DNA of 64,000 nt, taken from positions 18,780,138 through 18,844,137 of the forward strand of contig OY783196.1 in the NCBI GenBank assembly GCA_963678675.1, written 5' to 3'. The notes under the pieces are model-generated. The model saw nothing but the letters and a program-made list of their open reading frames with translations, was not told where the DNA came from and made no database searches. Position 1 is the stretch's first letter. Each line of letters begins with the position of its first letter. Both the position numbers and the translations under genes were made by a program. This DNA comes from Xiphydria camelus. Lineage: Eukaryota > Arthropoda > Insecta > Hymenoptera > Xiphydriidae. Below are positions 46,371-57,780 of the stretch, piece by piece.

Positions 46371-47670
46371 CTTGCATTGTTTCAAAGTTACCACAGTTCT
46401 AAAATTATCTACCCACGAATACAATGCTAATTATGTATGTACATTATGTATGAAAAAATGAAAAACATAATACTATGATTGAAATACATATTAAGGAGGA
46501 TCGACTGTTTCTTTGGAGTCAAAAATGTGTTTGAAAAAAATGTTTTCACAGCGATCTGAAACGTTATGGAATAATAATTAAATGAATTATGAACCCATTT
46601 TATGCATCGCTCATGCCGAAAATCATTAGTAAATAAAATACTGGAAAATTTATGGCGAACTATTAGAGCGTCAATGACTCCGGAATCGTCGTCAGAGGCT
46701 TTTTGTCCAACATTTTAAAGAAAAATACAAAATTACAAATAATCTATAAAAACCTATAAAAACAACTCAAAGAGAATGCTGAAGACATAAAACAGTTATT
46801 CGATTGATAATTTAGTATCATGGATATATGATTATAGTTTAAACATTCTTTATTGTGCATTGCAATTTTCATTGTATTCTTGGCAACGTTGTACTCCGCG
46901 ATATTTTATATTGGCTGCAGTGACGCGTGAACTACAGTGGCCAGCTATGGCGGATGACGCGAGCATGCAGCAAAGCCGGTATAAAGTCAAATTTTGTCAA
47001 AAAAGAAAAAGAGTTGTATAAGTAAAGACATGATTTCGTTTCAACAATCATTTAACTTGGATAAAGATTTTAGGGACAATATTTTTTTTATCGTTCCGAA
47101 TCTTTCAAATTTCGCGCTCAGTTTGAATAGACGCCAGGTAAGATTCGGTCTTTCAGCTTTACAACTGTTTCGCTGCCGTGTTGCCAAGTCTCTCACCGTT
47201 AATACGGCGTGCTAATGGTTTGCGAAGTAAAAACGAATTTCATGATAATATTACGTTGCAACCATATAGAAAAAATCGCTGCAGAAATTTCGGTAAGGTT
47301 GGCACGCTAACATACGGTAAAATCTAATTTACTTATTTTTTACATAATCCTTAATATTTCATCTGTCAAATTACTAGTCTTTCAATAAGTCTAAAGTTGG
47401 CGGAATGTGTGTTAAAGAGTCAGTGATAATATACCTTAGTACAATCGTCTCCCATAAGGCGATATGTTAGAAGTGGTCAACTTTAGAATAAAATAACGAA
47501 GAAACTATAGTCTATAGACGGTCTATATTGCTCAAATTTTCGTATTAGTTGTGTAAAATATTCGTGTATATCATATAAAAAAATTAGGGCTGTAAGTTGG
47601 TTTTCGTCTGATAGTCGAACCTCCTTAATAGTCTTCAAATTCTGTTTCTATTGCTTCATCCTTATCGTAA

Positions 47671-48036
47671 TTAATCACAATATCGCTTCCATTTTTTTAC
47701 ATCCATTTCAACGCACGAAGTGAGATTTACAGCTTCGAAAGTTTTCACTATAGGAAAAAGACAAGGGTCCTTGAAAGGGGTGTTTTGGCGTAGGAGTCTG
47801 CTCCATAATAAAAAAAAAAGATATCGGTGGAGGCATTCAGGGTGCGCACCGAAGGGCACGGGTTCATATACATCGACTGTTTGGTTATCACATGTTCGGA
47901 AAAAAAAAACCCCGTAAGAACGTTTTTCCCCTTTCTCTGTACTTTCGAGAAAGAGCCATGAAATTGTCCCTTCCCGACAGGCAAAAATAACAATACAAAG
48001 TGTTTCGTGAATCTTCGATATGTCTACCGCGAGCAT
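47671..48036 (-). other. Open frame of 121 codons inside the 2.46-kb element, unrecognised
   Basis: The frame contains stretches such as CDNQTVDVYEPVPFGAHPE and LTSCVEMDVKKWKRYCD, and is the longest in the element. I do not recognise a transposase, DNA-binding or accessory domain. Shorter frames overlap it on both strands. It may be a decayed exon of a transposon protein or a chance frame. Confidence 0.25.
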
Positions 48037-48360
48037 TATGTTCCCACGGCGCCGATCGGCCGGCCTACGACAAATCGTCGGCGAATTATTTTATTGTGAT
48101 GTTTTCTCGAAAGTCAGAGCCGTCACTTTCAAAACAGAAACATAAACGAGCCTCGGACTCTGCCATCCGAAGGTGACTTGCGGAGGGTTACCTACAGCCC
48201 CTCAACCACCGGAAAATTCCTGTAAACTAAATAGCGCGCACAAAGAATGGACAAATTAACTATGACCACAGCCCGTACTTCGGCGAGAAACAGCGGTTGA
48301 TGCGCAGCCTTTGATATTCGTCCATTTACCGCCTCCAAGAGCGAATCACTGCGCATCACT

Positions 48361-48651
48361 GCGAACCACACGAACCATGCTGTTTACGAATCGATTTTTA
48401 ACGAACAAGTCCCTACACACTATTCACGAACTGCCGCGAATCACGCATCGCGCATCGCGCATCACGCATCGCGCATAGTCTGTAGCGAGTTGGCCAAGAA
48501 CGAACCACTGCGAACCACTGCGAATCACTGCGAACCACACGAATCATGTTGTTTACGAATCGATTTTTAACGAATAAGTCCCTACACACTATGCACGAAA
48601 TCACGCATCGCGCATCGCGCATCACGCATCGCGCATAGTCTGTAGCGGGCT
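48361..48651. repeat. Two direct repeats of ~160-169 bp at the right end of the 2.46-kb element
   Basis: GCGAACCACACGAA occurs at 48361 and 48530. Each copy is followed by GTTTACGAATCGATTTTTAA, AGTCCCTACACACTAT and a block of GCATCGCGCATCACGCATCG ending in ATAGTCTGTAGCG (48481 and 48641). These are the inverse of the left-end blocks at 46204 and 46294. Confidence 0.85.
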
Positions 48652-48654
48652 TTA

Positions 48655-49785
48655 CGAGAACCAGTGACAAATTCAAATAGAAATTTGCAGTCGTCTACGC
48701 CAATATTGGCTTCCTCATAGCTTCGACGAGAAATTCTCAAACAAATCGGTCGAGCAGCCTGACTTATGGAACAATTAAAACCCTATTCATCAAAAGGAGT
48801 TTACACCGTCACAAAGCGTCCACGAATTGCAATATCGGTCAGCCCTACCCTTTCGGTTCCTTCACGTTCGATGGTAGGTATAACACAAAACTACACGTGT
48901 ACCCGTGCCAAGCCAAGATCCGCTCAAACAATCGTGTCCAATTAACTCCGCGAAGGCCACCGATATTAATGCCTAATTAAGGAGAGCGTATGTGCACGCG
49001 CGGGCGCGTGTCACGCGCTTCCTGAATGGGGCCGTTCGCACGCCGCGCTCGAGAGCATTGTCCCTGTGGAAGGTCAGGACCTAATCCGAATCGCGATTAA
49101 ACTGTTACCGCTCCTTTCGGTCGTCTACGAACGAACGGCCGAGCGTCACTCGCGGACGATGATAAATTCCAGGTCGAACGGGACTTTTGTCACCGCGATA
49201 CTCGCGTGTAAACGAGACACGCCCCGTGGCGATACAACGTACTCGCGAGCTAATTCCACCGAGCTTTACGATTAACCTTGGGAGATACGATAGCGTGTTT
49301 TGTACTTGCTTGGTACACATAAGCTATTTACACCAGGTGTGGAACGGTCGTATTCGCGCGGGATACGCGCCGATACGGGGAACGGGTGCACCGTGCGTGA
49401 AAATAGCGGTTACGCTAATCCCCCCCCGCCGGGAGCCGAATACGAGTCGAGCGTGGGTGGGTATCGACGGCGCGAAAAACGCAAATTAAACAGCCCCTCG
49501 AGCGATGGTCCAATTCTTACCGCGCCCCACCATCAACCGCACGGGTGCTGCAGTGTAATCCCATGCCTGTCAAAACACACCGCGATATAGTCAGCGCCAA
49601 TAAAGCGGGACGCGAGTGACAGTATCGGGCGGGGATCGGTTGCCCGTGAGTCCCATTGTTGTTTCTCTCACCCGCTTACCGTTACCCACCCGCCGCTGCG
49701 GCGATCCCCGTCGGCCCCCTGAGCGACGCCGATTTTGCAATATTTTTCACGAATTCGATCATTGAAATTCAGTTAAAGGTCAGTA
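48655..49785. other. Unannotated sequence
   Basis: No gene, RNA or element is recognised. Overlapping short frames occur on both strands at 49066-49590, and a short C run lies near 49421-49428. Confidence 0.45.
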
Positions 49786-49789
49786 GGCC

Positions 49790-50520
49790 TCCGAACAAGT
49801 GACTGGCGAGCCGAACTGCTCCAGGTCGCGGGGAGCTCCGAACAGAAGTGCGAGTACTTTCGCCGAACTGGGTTGAAGAGTCTTGAAGTCGGCTCTTGAT
49901 CCGAGAACGATTGCACGTTTATGGATCGATCACGGAGAGTTCCGAATAGGGCTGTGAGTGTTTTCGCTGATCTGGGTTGAAGAGTCTCGAGGTCGCCTTT
50001 TACTCCGAGAAAACGCTCGTACTTTTACGAACCGCGTCACGGGGAGTTTCACTGGCGCCACGAGTGCTTTCGTTTGTCCGGATCGAAGAATCCCGAAGAA
50101 GTCCCTTGCTCCGATACAACGGCTGCGTGTTCTCGAACCGGTCGCACGAAATTCCGAGAAAATGACAAGTGTTTTCGCCGATCTGAGCTGAAGAGTCTTG
50201 AAATCGCCTGTCACTCCGAGAACGCTCGTATATTTTTGAACCGGTCATTGGTAGTTCCGCAGATTGAGTTACGAGTGTTTTTGCCGATCTGTAGGCCTAT
50301 TCTGTAACTCGTAACGACGATTGTCGGTATCGTTAAGTTTTCTGCACGTGTTTCTCGAAGTACGCGGGTACGAGAAAAAGTGTGCAGAAGAAATAGCGAT
50401 ATACCGTCAATGTTTATTACGAGTTGCAAAATAGATCTATTGGGTCGAAAGGTTTTGAAGTCTTATCGACATTTGTTCCAAGAACGCTCCTGCGTTTCTG
50501 GTCCAATCGCGTGTGGTGCC
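49790..50520. repeat. Minisatellite of ~110-120-bp units, split by a palindrome
   Basis: The motif series AGTGTTTTCGC(T/C)GATCTG, then GTTGAAGAGTCT(C/T)GA, then CTCCGAGAA..CGCTCGTA, then GAACCG(G/C)TCAC..GAGTTCC recurs from about 49850 through 50290 in four to five diverged units. A further partial unit (about 50441-50515) follows the inserted palindrome at 50292-50440. Frames are open on several strands because the units lack stops; no protein repeat is recognised. Confidence 0.75.
50292..50440. mobile_element. Fold-back element inserted in the minisatellite
   Basis: TAGGCCTATTCTGTAACTCG at the left is mirrored by CGAGTTGCAAAATAGATCTA at the right. The inner pairs are GTCGGTATCG with CGATATACCGTC, and TTTTCTGCACG with TGTGCAGAAGAAA. 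The flanking minisatellite unit reads GATCTG on the left and GGGTCGAA on the right, which joins to the normal unit sequence GATCTGGGTTGAA. Non-coding. Confidence 0.75.
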
Positions 50521-51070
50521 GGTATTATCGCCTATAGCTTTGATTGCGTTAACTGGGAGGACGATTTTTATCGCGCGCGCGCGCGAGCGATTGGCTTTGC
50601 CTTTACTCGGCGATCGAGCGCGACTTCCACCACCCGCGCAATCGTAAATCGGTATGACAATTAGGCCTAATGAACGTCGTGACTGATGCGAGAGACACAT
50701 GTGGCAGGCGAGACATGAATGATCGGCGCATTACAATGCCCGCATATGGTCTTGCGTACTGACCATATTCGCATTAGTCGAATCGGGACCGCATTCCGCT
50801 ATTATCTTGACCGCCAAACAGTGCTCCAATTTGACGCGTTAGCTATGTAAATTTATACAGATTTTATCCGGACAATAATAACGGAGAAGCCGGGTCCACC
50901 TCCGGTGGTGATATTTCATCGTGACTCGCTGGCACATCGCCGGTGATTCAGAACCGGAAATTAAAGCCGAAATAGTACTATTGTCCTCGCGCGGTGAGAA
51001 GAGGTTCCGTGGAAATAAGAGTTCAACGAAGAATTAGACTCCATTCACCCCCCTTCGGCGAGCCCCGTCA
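50521..51070. other. Unannotated sequence
   Basis: An alternating CG run lies at about 50571-50585. No gene or element is recognised. Confidence 0.45.
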
Positions 51071-51073
51071 CCC

Positions 51074-51345
51074 CACCATCCCTCGTGCTACGACTTGAAC
51101 ACAGTCTAAAAAAGCCTCGGATTACCGCCTTATGACATAAGATACTATTTCCTCACTCATGCCCATTTCGAGGCCTTTTCCAGCCTATTTTTAGACCGTA
51201 AGATGGCGTTTTTCCTGCGTGACGCCGACCGGGAGTCCGCAGGCTGTTAAAAGATCACCATACCTCGTGCTACGACCTAATTAAACAGTCTAAAATGACC
51301 TCGAATTTCCGTCTAATGACATGAGATACTATTGCCCACATTTCT
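51074..51345. repeat. Direct repeat pair spaced ~183 bp
   Basis: CCTCGTGCTACGAC with a following ACAGTCTAAAA block, then CCTCG(G/A)ATT and ATGACAT(A/G)AGATACTATT, occurs at about 51079-51152 and 51262-51335. The two copies are about 80% alike by eye. Between them lies a segment with inverted TAAGATGGCG-type sequence. Origin unknown. Confidence 0.6.
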
Positions 51346-53869
51346 TGAATCTGTGATAAAATAAAATTGCTTAAAAACCGAATTATCTAACCGCCAAACA
51401 CTCTAATCTCGAAATACACAACAAACACTCAAGAACAATTTTACCCACGCTCCCGTTCAAATCCTTTCCTCGACATTGCAAAGGGTTGCTTGCAGTTACC
51501 TCTCCCAATGTTTTCATTCCACTCATATCCTTCTGTTCTTCCCCGACGCAACGCGATTGTTCCCAGCCACCTCTGTTCCTCCGAAGCTTTTGTCTTTTAC
51601 GCAATTAAGTCCGCTCGTCGGTTTACATAATCGATAGTCGCGGATACACGCTGGTCCCGAGACGCAGTTACGTCTGACGCGCGAATTATCTCGCGTCAGG
51701 TGCGATGATTTCGGCTGCGCAACAGTAGCCATTGTTCGGGGACGATCTTATGTAAGTCCTCGATTCCCCCTCTGCGCGTAACGCGCGCAGGAATGCATAC
51801 GAGTAGGCCGTGCGACACGAAACGAACCCGGAGATGAGGTTGCGGAAGCCCGATCGATGGACGCGGCCATGAAGGATGCCGAACCGGTGATGGATGGCTG
51901 TACGTGAATCGAGCCTTTCTCCAGCGTAGGTTTACGGGGTTCTCCTAACGAATCACGTTGCCGGCTCAGATTGCGATTCAACTAGATCGGAAACAAAGGG
52001 GGTGATGTAAAAAAGAGCGGTGCTCGAACGAAGCACTACGGAGGAGAGGGATTCGATTCTGTCGACTCGCGAGTTCGAACTATCCACCAGAGGCGATCGA
52101 TGGTCCACATATGATTAGGGATGGATCAAGGCTATCACTCCGCAATGATTAATCGGAGAGGGTGGAACCCGATTGACAGAGAGGCGGGTACCTGGTATTG
52201 CTCATTGCTTTTGACGTTACAAAATCGCCATTTCAATTGGACCCTCGCAAAAAGAGTACCGCGAAGTAGGATATCCTGCTAAAAGGCTCTCGTCGAATCA
52301 GATTCTCGTCGAAAGGCGGGCGCGAGCGAGTGCTCTTGAACTTGGATCATCAATAGGCAAAACGTTAAAATGACCAATTGTTCGCCGAGAGCCATCGATC
52401 CATGTCAAAGGAATAATTTTTTAAACTGACGCGTCGGATGTATATTTATATTTGTGCGGGAACTTTTCATCCTTGACGGCAGTGACACCGAACGTGATTC
52501 CGCAGCGGCAGAGGTGCGCGTTTTACGAGCGGTACGGGTATGTTGTGCCCGTTTCAGTAGCGAGTGCCACCTTCGATTATGTTCGACACCTACATGAACG
52601 CGGTACGAAAGGATTGCGACACCTCCGTACCTCGAGGACGTTATCCCGTCTTGGAGTTTCGACGCGTGCGAGTGGGTACGCATTCGAGTGCGCGAGCATT
52701 CAAGAGTAACGAATCCCGTGAGAAGCGTGTCTTCCATCTGCCGGCGTACGATAATAAACGAGACGGTAATCGATCCTGCCGAACTCCACGGCCGCCGCTG
52801 GAAGCTCGAAATCGCGATCCCGAGGCGCGCGCGGTAAAAGTGTCGATGCGATTTATCGACGCAATACGCGCGCACCGACGTAACTATCGGGCGCGCGACG
52901 ATGAATACGCGTACGCAACGTATCCCCGGCTGCCAATCACCGCTTTCGGTCAGTCATCCGGAGACAGCGGTAAATCATCGCGCACCTTAACGATCGGACC
53001 TATAAACCCGCGACTACCGACACCAAACAATTTCCAGCAGATCGGCGCCATTGCTAACAGCGCGATACAACGCGAACCGAACGTTTCATACACGTTTCAC
53101 ACGCGTTGCAACTATCGAGAAGCCACGCGCGAACGCAACTCGCGCGTAGAAAAGCGAATAGGAACGCGTATGAAGGTATTACAATAACTGCGGCATGACG
53201 CGACGCAATCCGGTAGACGTTATGTTAATAAGTAATTAACGTTGCAGCGGATAAATGTCGAGACTGAGAAAGAAAGAAATGAAACTACCGTGACCTTTCA
53301 CCGGATCTGTAACCTTTCGTCGTTACGATCGATCTATACAGCGACCCTCGTTGAAAACCAGGTTCACCGAGGCGTAAGAATACATTCAAAATTCATCGTC
53401 CGCGAATCCAGATGATAAATTCGACTTTCGATGACGGCGTCTCGCCATAATGCGCGGTCATTCGGAGTAATCGCGCACCCCGTAACAACGAATGGCTGAT
53501 AATCTAATAATCTTGTTCGAAACGGAGGAGGTTGCCTCACCCGACAACCTCAGCGGCGGGATCAACAATCGAATGTGCGGGTCATCGATGTCACATTACT
53601 GCCGGGCCCGTCCCAACTTTCTTCTTCTCGGACGACGACTCCTTCCTGATCGCATCTGACTACCAAATGTCTATGAGCTTCTTGCGTAACGCGCAATACT
53701 CATAAACATGTTGGCCCGAGCACTCGCTCCCCGTCGCTTCGGGAAGCGAGGCGTCGCGTCGCGCGACGATCTCTTTAAGGATACCGTCTTTGTTGGCGAA
53801 GCCGCCGTGTTTTACGTACACTCTTACATGCAGAGTCTGTCTGGATAATGAACATGAGGTGATATCGGT
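51346..53869. other. Unannotated sequence
   Basis: A plus-strand frame of 207 codons (52564-53187) overlaps a minus-strand frame of 156 codons (52405-52875). Neither has a signal peptide or recognised domain. A CTATAAA string near 52989 is not followed by a recognisable first exon. No element is seen. Confidence 0.4.
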
Positions 53870-54412
53870 GAGAATTTAGATCCATTCTTATTTCCAGGTA
53901 AAAATGATTTCACTGACGAACTACACTGAGAAAAAAGTATGGTAAATTCAACTAAATTAGCAATCATGGGCGGGAGAACGCAGATCTAGTTACTCGAACT
54001 AATAATAATTTGCTAGATTTGACTACAGTTTGTTTTCATTAAACAATTTCAAATCATTGCAACCAAATTACTTAATTCAAGTAACTCGATCGGAGTTCCC
54101 CTATCCATGACCGCCAATTTAATCAAATCTACTGTTTCTTTTCCTCTGCGTATGGTGTTTCCGGTAAAGGAGATCATCGAATTGTTACACATGGTCTTCA
54201 TTTTTCACGGTAAACTATTGTAGTCCAGCAATTCATGATTTGTCCATTCGGGGAGTGCTAGGGACTTTTCATGAAGTTATGTTTCAATGAAAGGAATATT
54301 TATTAACAAAAATAAGACCACGTGTAATAATTTAAAGGGCTCCTTTATCGAGAAAACTATGGTTCATCAGTGAAACATTCCTTACCTGGAAATGAGAATG
54401 GATCTAAGATCT
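53870..54412. mobile_element. Fold-back element K interrupted by a family B copy
   Basis: The arms TTTAGATCCATTCTTATTTC, then CAGGTAAAAATGATTTCACT, are mirrored by AGTGAAACATTCCTTACCTG and GAAATGAGAATGGATCTAAG. Inside, beyond the family B copy at 53932-54152, a second inverted pair, GTTACACATGGTCTTC and AAGACCACGTGTAAT (54193-54330), makes the interior itself palindromic. No coding potential. Confidence 0.7.
53932..54152. mobile_element. Fold-back MITE-like element, family B copy 4
   Basis: Begins TACACTGAGAAAAAAGTATG and ends CTTTTCCTCTGCGTA. The arms AGATCTAGTTACTCGAACTA and TAATTCAAGTAACTCGATCG are inverses. The outer TIR is about 80 bp. It is inserted just inside the left arm of element K. 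Confidence 0.8.
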
Positions 54413-54437
54413 TAGAAAAAAATGACGGCTCCCGAGT

Positions 54438-54640
54438 CGAAATTTTACTCCTACTTTGATGCTTTTAATACTCCATTCGACCTATCATTGGCCTACTCAG
54501 CCTATACTTGAGCTCCTATTTCGAATCTAAAGTTGGTGAAATATTCACTAACGGACCATCTTAAGCTTAACATAGGATTTCAATACAATAGAAAATCGAC
54601 CTATGACTATAAGCCTAAAGGAGTAGGTCTAAAATTTCGC
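54438..54640. repeat. Family C repeat, uninterrupted copy (empty Tc1 site)
   Basis: Read on the minus strand it matches 20081-20209 joined to 21152-21228. Shared blocks include GACCTACT with CTTTAGGCTT, then GTAGGTCG-like sequence, GTCCG(T/C)TAGTGAA and AGGAGCT, with GGCTGAGTAG(G/A)CCAATG beyond the junction. It lacks the 0.94-kb Tc1-like insert. Short inverted ends (GAGCGAAATTTTAG against GAGTCGAAATTTTA) suggest it is itself a small element. A minus-strand open frame entering it is a chance frame. Confidence 0.85.
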
Positions 54641-56307
54641 TCCAGACTGGATCCGTAACCGCGTCTCTCGACTCGTTCCCCGATCCCGTCGTCGCAACGT
54701 CCTTTCGCTCTCTCGCGGGCGAATTCGTCGATCCGATACGAATCGAGAGCCTCGGACGACCATTCGAGATTGGAATCCGTGTTCGTAACGTTCCTCCGTG
54801 ATGCGAGATTGAGCTGTAATGCTCTCTGGGAGGGGAAGAAAAGAATTCGACGTTTCGAGATCATTCCAAAGATAGATGCGGAAAGGAGAGGATACAAATA
54901 TGGAACAGAGCGCTAATATGGAGTGCCATATTATCCGGTGATATACGCGCTGAAATTCTATGAAGCGGTAGATGGCCGTAATGCATCTGGTGATATACGA
55001 GCTACAATTTCGCGCGAGCGCTGCGAAATAGAGCGCACGGTAACTTTCTTCCGCGGATAGAGAACTCACGAGCAAGCAGTCTCTCTGTTTCCGAAATTCA
55101 GAAATTCCGGCTTAAAGTGGTGGTCTTCTCTTATGCAAGAAAACGCGGATTTTTTAAATTCATTTGTCATCAAGAGGAATGCGCCTCTATTAAGTACTCT
55201 TATCGCAAATTAATCTAGGTAAAAACAAATTACTACCTCTACTCCATATTTATGACTCCTTCGCGAGCGCGCTGAAATCATTGAAAATCGGTGTCGTCGA
55301 CTCGCGAATATGGCTCCTTTTTTACGTTCGAACGGCACGCGAGTACAGGTCTCCCGCGCACCAATTAGGAAATCGTTCGAGAGTCCACGTGTGCCCGAAC
55401 AAAACGACCCTGCGGCTGCAAGAAACCGACATCGATCTTTTCCCTGTCGGCACGGTTTTCCAAGTAGCGCTGCTTCGGCTACGGGTGCGCGTACCTCGGA
55501 AGGCGGCGAGCGTGTGTCGGTGAATAATATGATATTACACTTTTTACGGGGTGGTGTGTAAAAAGGTGAATTTCTCCTGTGTCGGTGCCCCGAGCGCGTG
55601 GCAAAGGCGATCGACGAGACAGAATCGATATGTCGGTCGAGCCTCGCACGTATCCTCGAGGTTGATGGATAAATTAGATAGTCGAAGCAAAGCGCGATCG
55701 ATCTTTTTCGCCGACGAGAATCCGCGGTGTTTCAATCGGTATCGATCTCCATATTTTATCGATCACGTCGGTCGACGAAGCGGGAGCAAAAATAAATCCA
55801 CCGCGTAAACAGCTTTTAAAAGTCGATCGAGTCTCGATGAATCTGTACTTTCTTCGGGTCCCGTACGTTAACCTCGATTTATCTCATTAAATTCGTTGTT
55901 ATCGACAATCACGTCGAACTAATATACAATAGCTTACATAGATAAGAGAGCGTACAATGAGTAGCGGTGTATTTAAACCGAGGAGGGCAATTAAGATAGA
56001 CCAGTTACATAAGCACCCGGCAGGATTATTAACGCGCGAAAAGAAATCAATAATTCCATGCCTATTGAATTATTACTTCGATAACGATTAGTATCTCCCG
56101 CCTTTTACCGGGTTGAGACGGACTTATCTCGGTGATTCGACTTTTGCGAGAGAAATGATTGGGGGTGAGCGACCCAAAGAGTCTTTCGCTGAATGGACCT
56201 CTCGTTTCTGTATCCCTGTTTCTCTCACGCTGCGTTAAAACGCGAGAGGAATTCTTCGGCCCGGCGGAAAAGGAATCGATTGGAAGAAATCGAAGAATAA
56301 CCGCCAC
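54641..56307. other. Unannotated sequence
   Basis: GTGATATACG(C/A)GCT occurs twice about 50 bp apart (54938 and 54990). No gene is supported; frames at 55281-55808 overlap on both strands. Confidence 0.45.
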
Positions 56308-56621
56308 GTACACGGGAAAAAAAATGATTTTGCAGTCCTAGCGAAAATAGATCTTACCGAGAACTCTCTCTTTGTGCAGTTATATGATACAAATATTATC
56401 TGCGGCAACAAAAGATACCTACATCCAATGTGATGGCAAATATAACTATAATCACAGTGACATTTTTTCGGTAAAAATGTTTGCTCTCCCAGCAAATATT
56501 TTTACTACCATTGTGGACGTATCTTTTGCTGCTGCGGATGATATTTTTGTCACACAATAGCAGAAAGTTCTCAGCAAAACCTAGTTTAGCTAAGACTGTA
56601 AAATCATTTTTTCCTGTACAC
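56308..56621. mobile_element. Fold-back MITE-like element, family F copy 1
   Basis: Starts GTACACGGGAAAAAAAATGA and ends TCATTTTTTCCTGTACACG. The arms exceed 100 bp: TTTTGCAGTCCTAGCGAAAA mirrors TTTAGCTAAGACTGTAAAAT, and ATATTATCTGCGGCAACAAA mirrors TTTGCTGCTGCGGATGATAT. A truncated relative lies at 61786-61947. No coding potential. Confidence 0.85.
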
Positions 56622-57780
56622 GTTCCTCTGAAAGGAGAGGGGCCGGAGAAAATAAGGGGAAGCAGCGACGAATTCTCTCGGATGGCTGAAATGCCAGCCT
56701 CTGCCCTATGTTTCGCGTCCGTCTCGGCATACCGCTGATAGCACGGCGTTCACCATGAAGACGGCACAAAACGCGAGGCGCTCGAGCCCGAGGGACTCGT
56801 CGATCGCCGCCGCCGCCGCCGCGGAGAACGTCTGAGAGTGGAATTGCGCAAAGTCGACTTGCACCACCTGTACACGGCGCGCCGACGATCTGAAATACGA
56901 TCGTGTTCGGGGTACGTCACGGCGTCGTTTCCCGCGCGCCGTGCGCGCCACGAGTCACGAGCGCGCGATGACGAGGAGACGCGAGCACGCCTGCCCCCGG
57001 AGGGACCACCTACGTGATTCCTACCTCGGCGCGGGGGGGTTGGATAGGTTGCGCGCCACAAGATCGGACGATCCCCGATGACTCACTGCCAAATTGCGCG
57101 AGGCGTTCCGTAATCGTCGCGAATCCACGACACGTGCGAGCTTTAGATGATATTACGATCCCGTCGGGTTATGCAACGTCATATACGTGTAAATTTCACT
57201 ATACGGAGTTTCGGCGAGCGACGAATGACTGGAAGTGAACGGTGACAACTGTTGGAACGGTTTTCAACACGAAGCCAAAAAGTACTCGTTTAATTGGATT
57301 TCCCGGCGAGAGTGAGAGTTATGGAAACAATGTGGGCCTTTGTTTGAGAATGATCGCAAAATCTCCGATTAAACGTGTATGCCCATACTGTTACGAGCTC
57401 GGCTCGATTCGGTTCGGTGAACGTCGTCATCTCGCAGCCTCTCTCTTACCGATTCTCGAATCCTTTCTCCAAAGCCATTTATCTGATCATCCCGGTCCGC
57501 GAAAGATAGGATTGTACATACCACGTCCCATTCGCATGAAATTTGATCCGAAAGCGCTCGCTTATCCACCGCGTTACGCTACCCACGCTAGCCATGGCGA
57601 CTATACTTACCCGGTGAAGGAAGTAAAATCTGGACGCGCGCCGAGAGAGACATATTTATTATCTCTTACTTATACACGTGCTATACCTTGGAGAAAAAAA
57701 AATGTATAATAGGTTCTCATCGACCGATATTTTTACGAGCCAATCGAAGCTCACGCTCTCCGCAAATGGACATCACGAGC
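56622..57780. other. Unannotated sequence
   Basis: A CCG run lies at about 56807-56823. A plus-strand frame of 155 codons (57242-57709) has relatively balanced composition but no domain I recognise, no splice or promoter context, and an overlapping minus frame. It is left uncalled. Confidence 0.4.

Larger units (their letters stand above)
46195..48651. mobile_element. 2.46-kb TTA-flanked element with CGATGCG-rich inverted ends
   Basis: The left end TGCCCGCTACAGACTATGCG, continuing GCGATGCGTGATGCGCGATG, is mirrored by the right end, which closes CGCATAGTCTGTAGCGGGCT. The inverted repeat runs about 50 bp with near identity. TTA flanks both sides (46192-46194 and 48652-48654), again a PIF/Harbinger-type target. 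Each end carries a further internal copy of the terminal block (46294 on the left; about 48433-48487 on the right). The interior has no recognisable transposase; a minus-strand frame of 121 codons (47671-48036) is the longest. Probably a non-autonomous or heavily decayed element. Confidence 0.7.

Noticed and set aside
47860..47876. GGGTTCATATACATCG resembling a tRNA B box
   Set aside because: No matching A box, acceptor stem or cloverleaf could be built around it.
52405..53187. Overlapping frames of 156 (minus) and 207 (plus) codons
   Set aside because: Mutually overlapping on opposite strands, no domain recognised, no promoter or splice support.
57242..57709. Plus-strand frame of 155 codons with balanced composition
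   Set aside because: The most protein-like of the unexplained frames, but no motif, splice context or promoter could be named, so it was not called as a gene.
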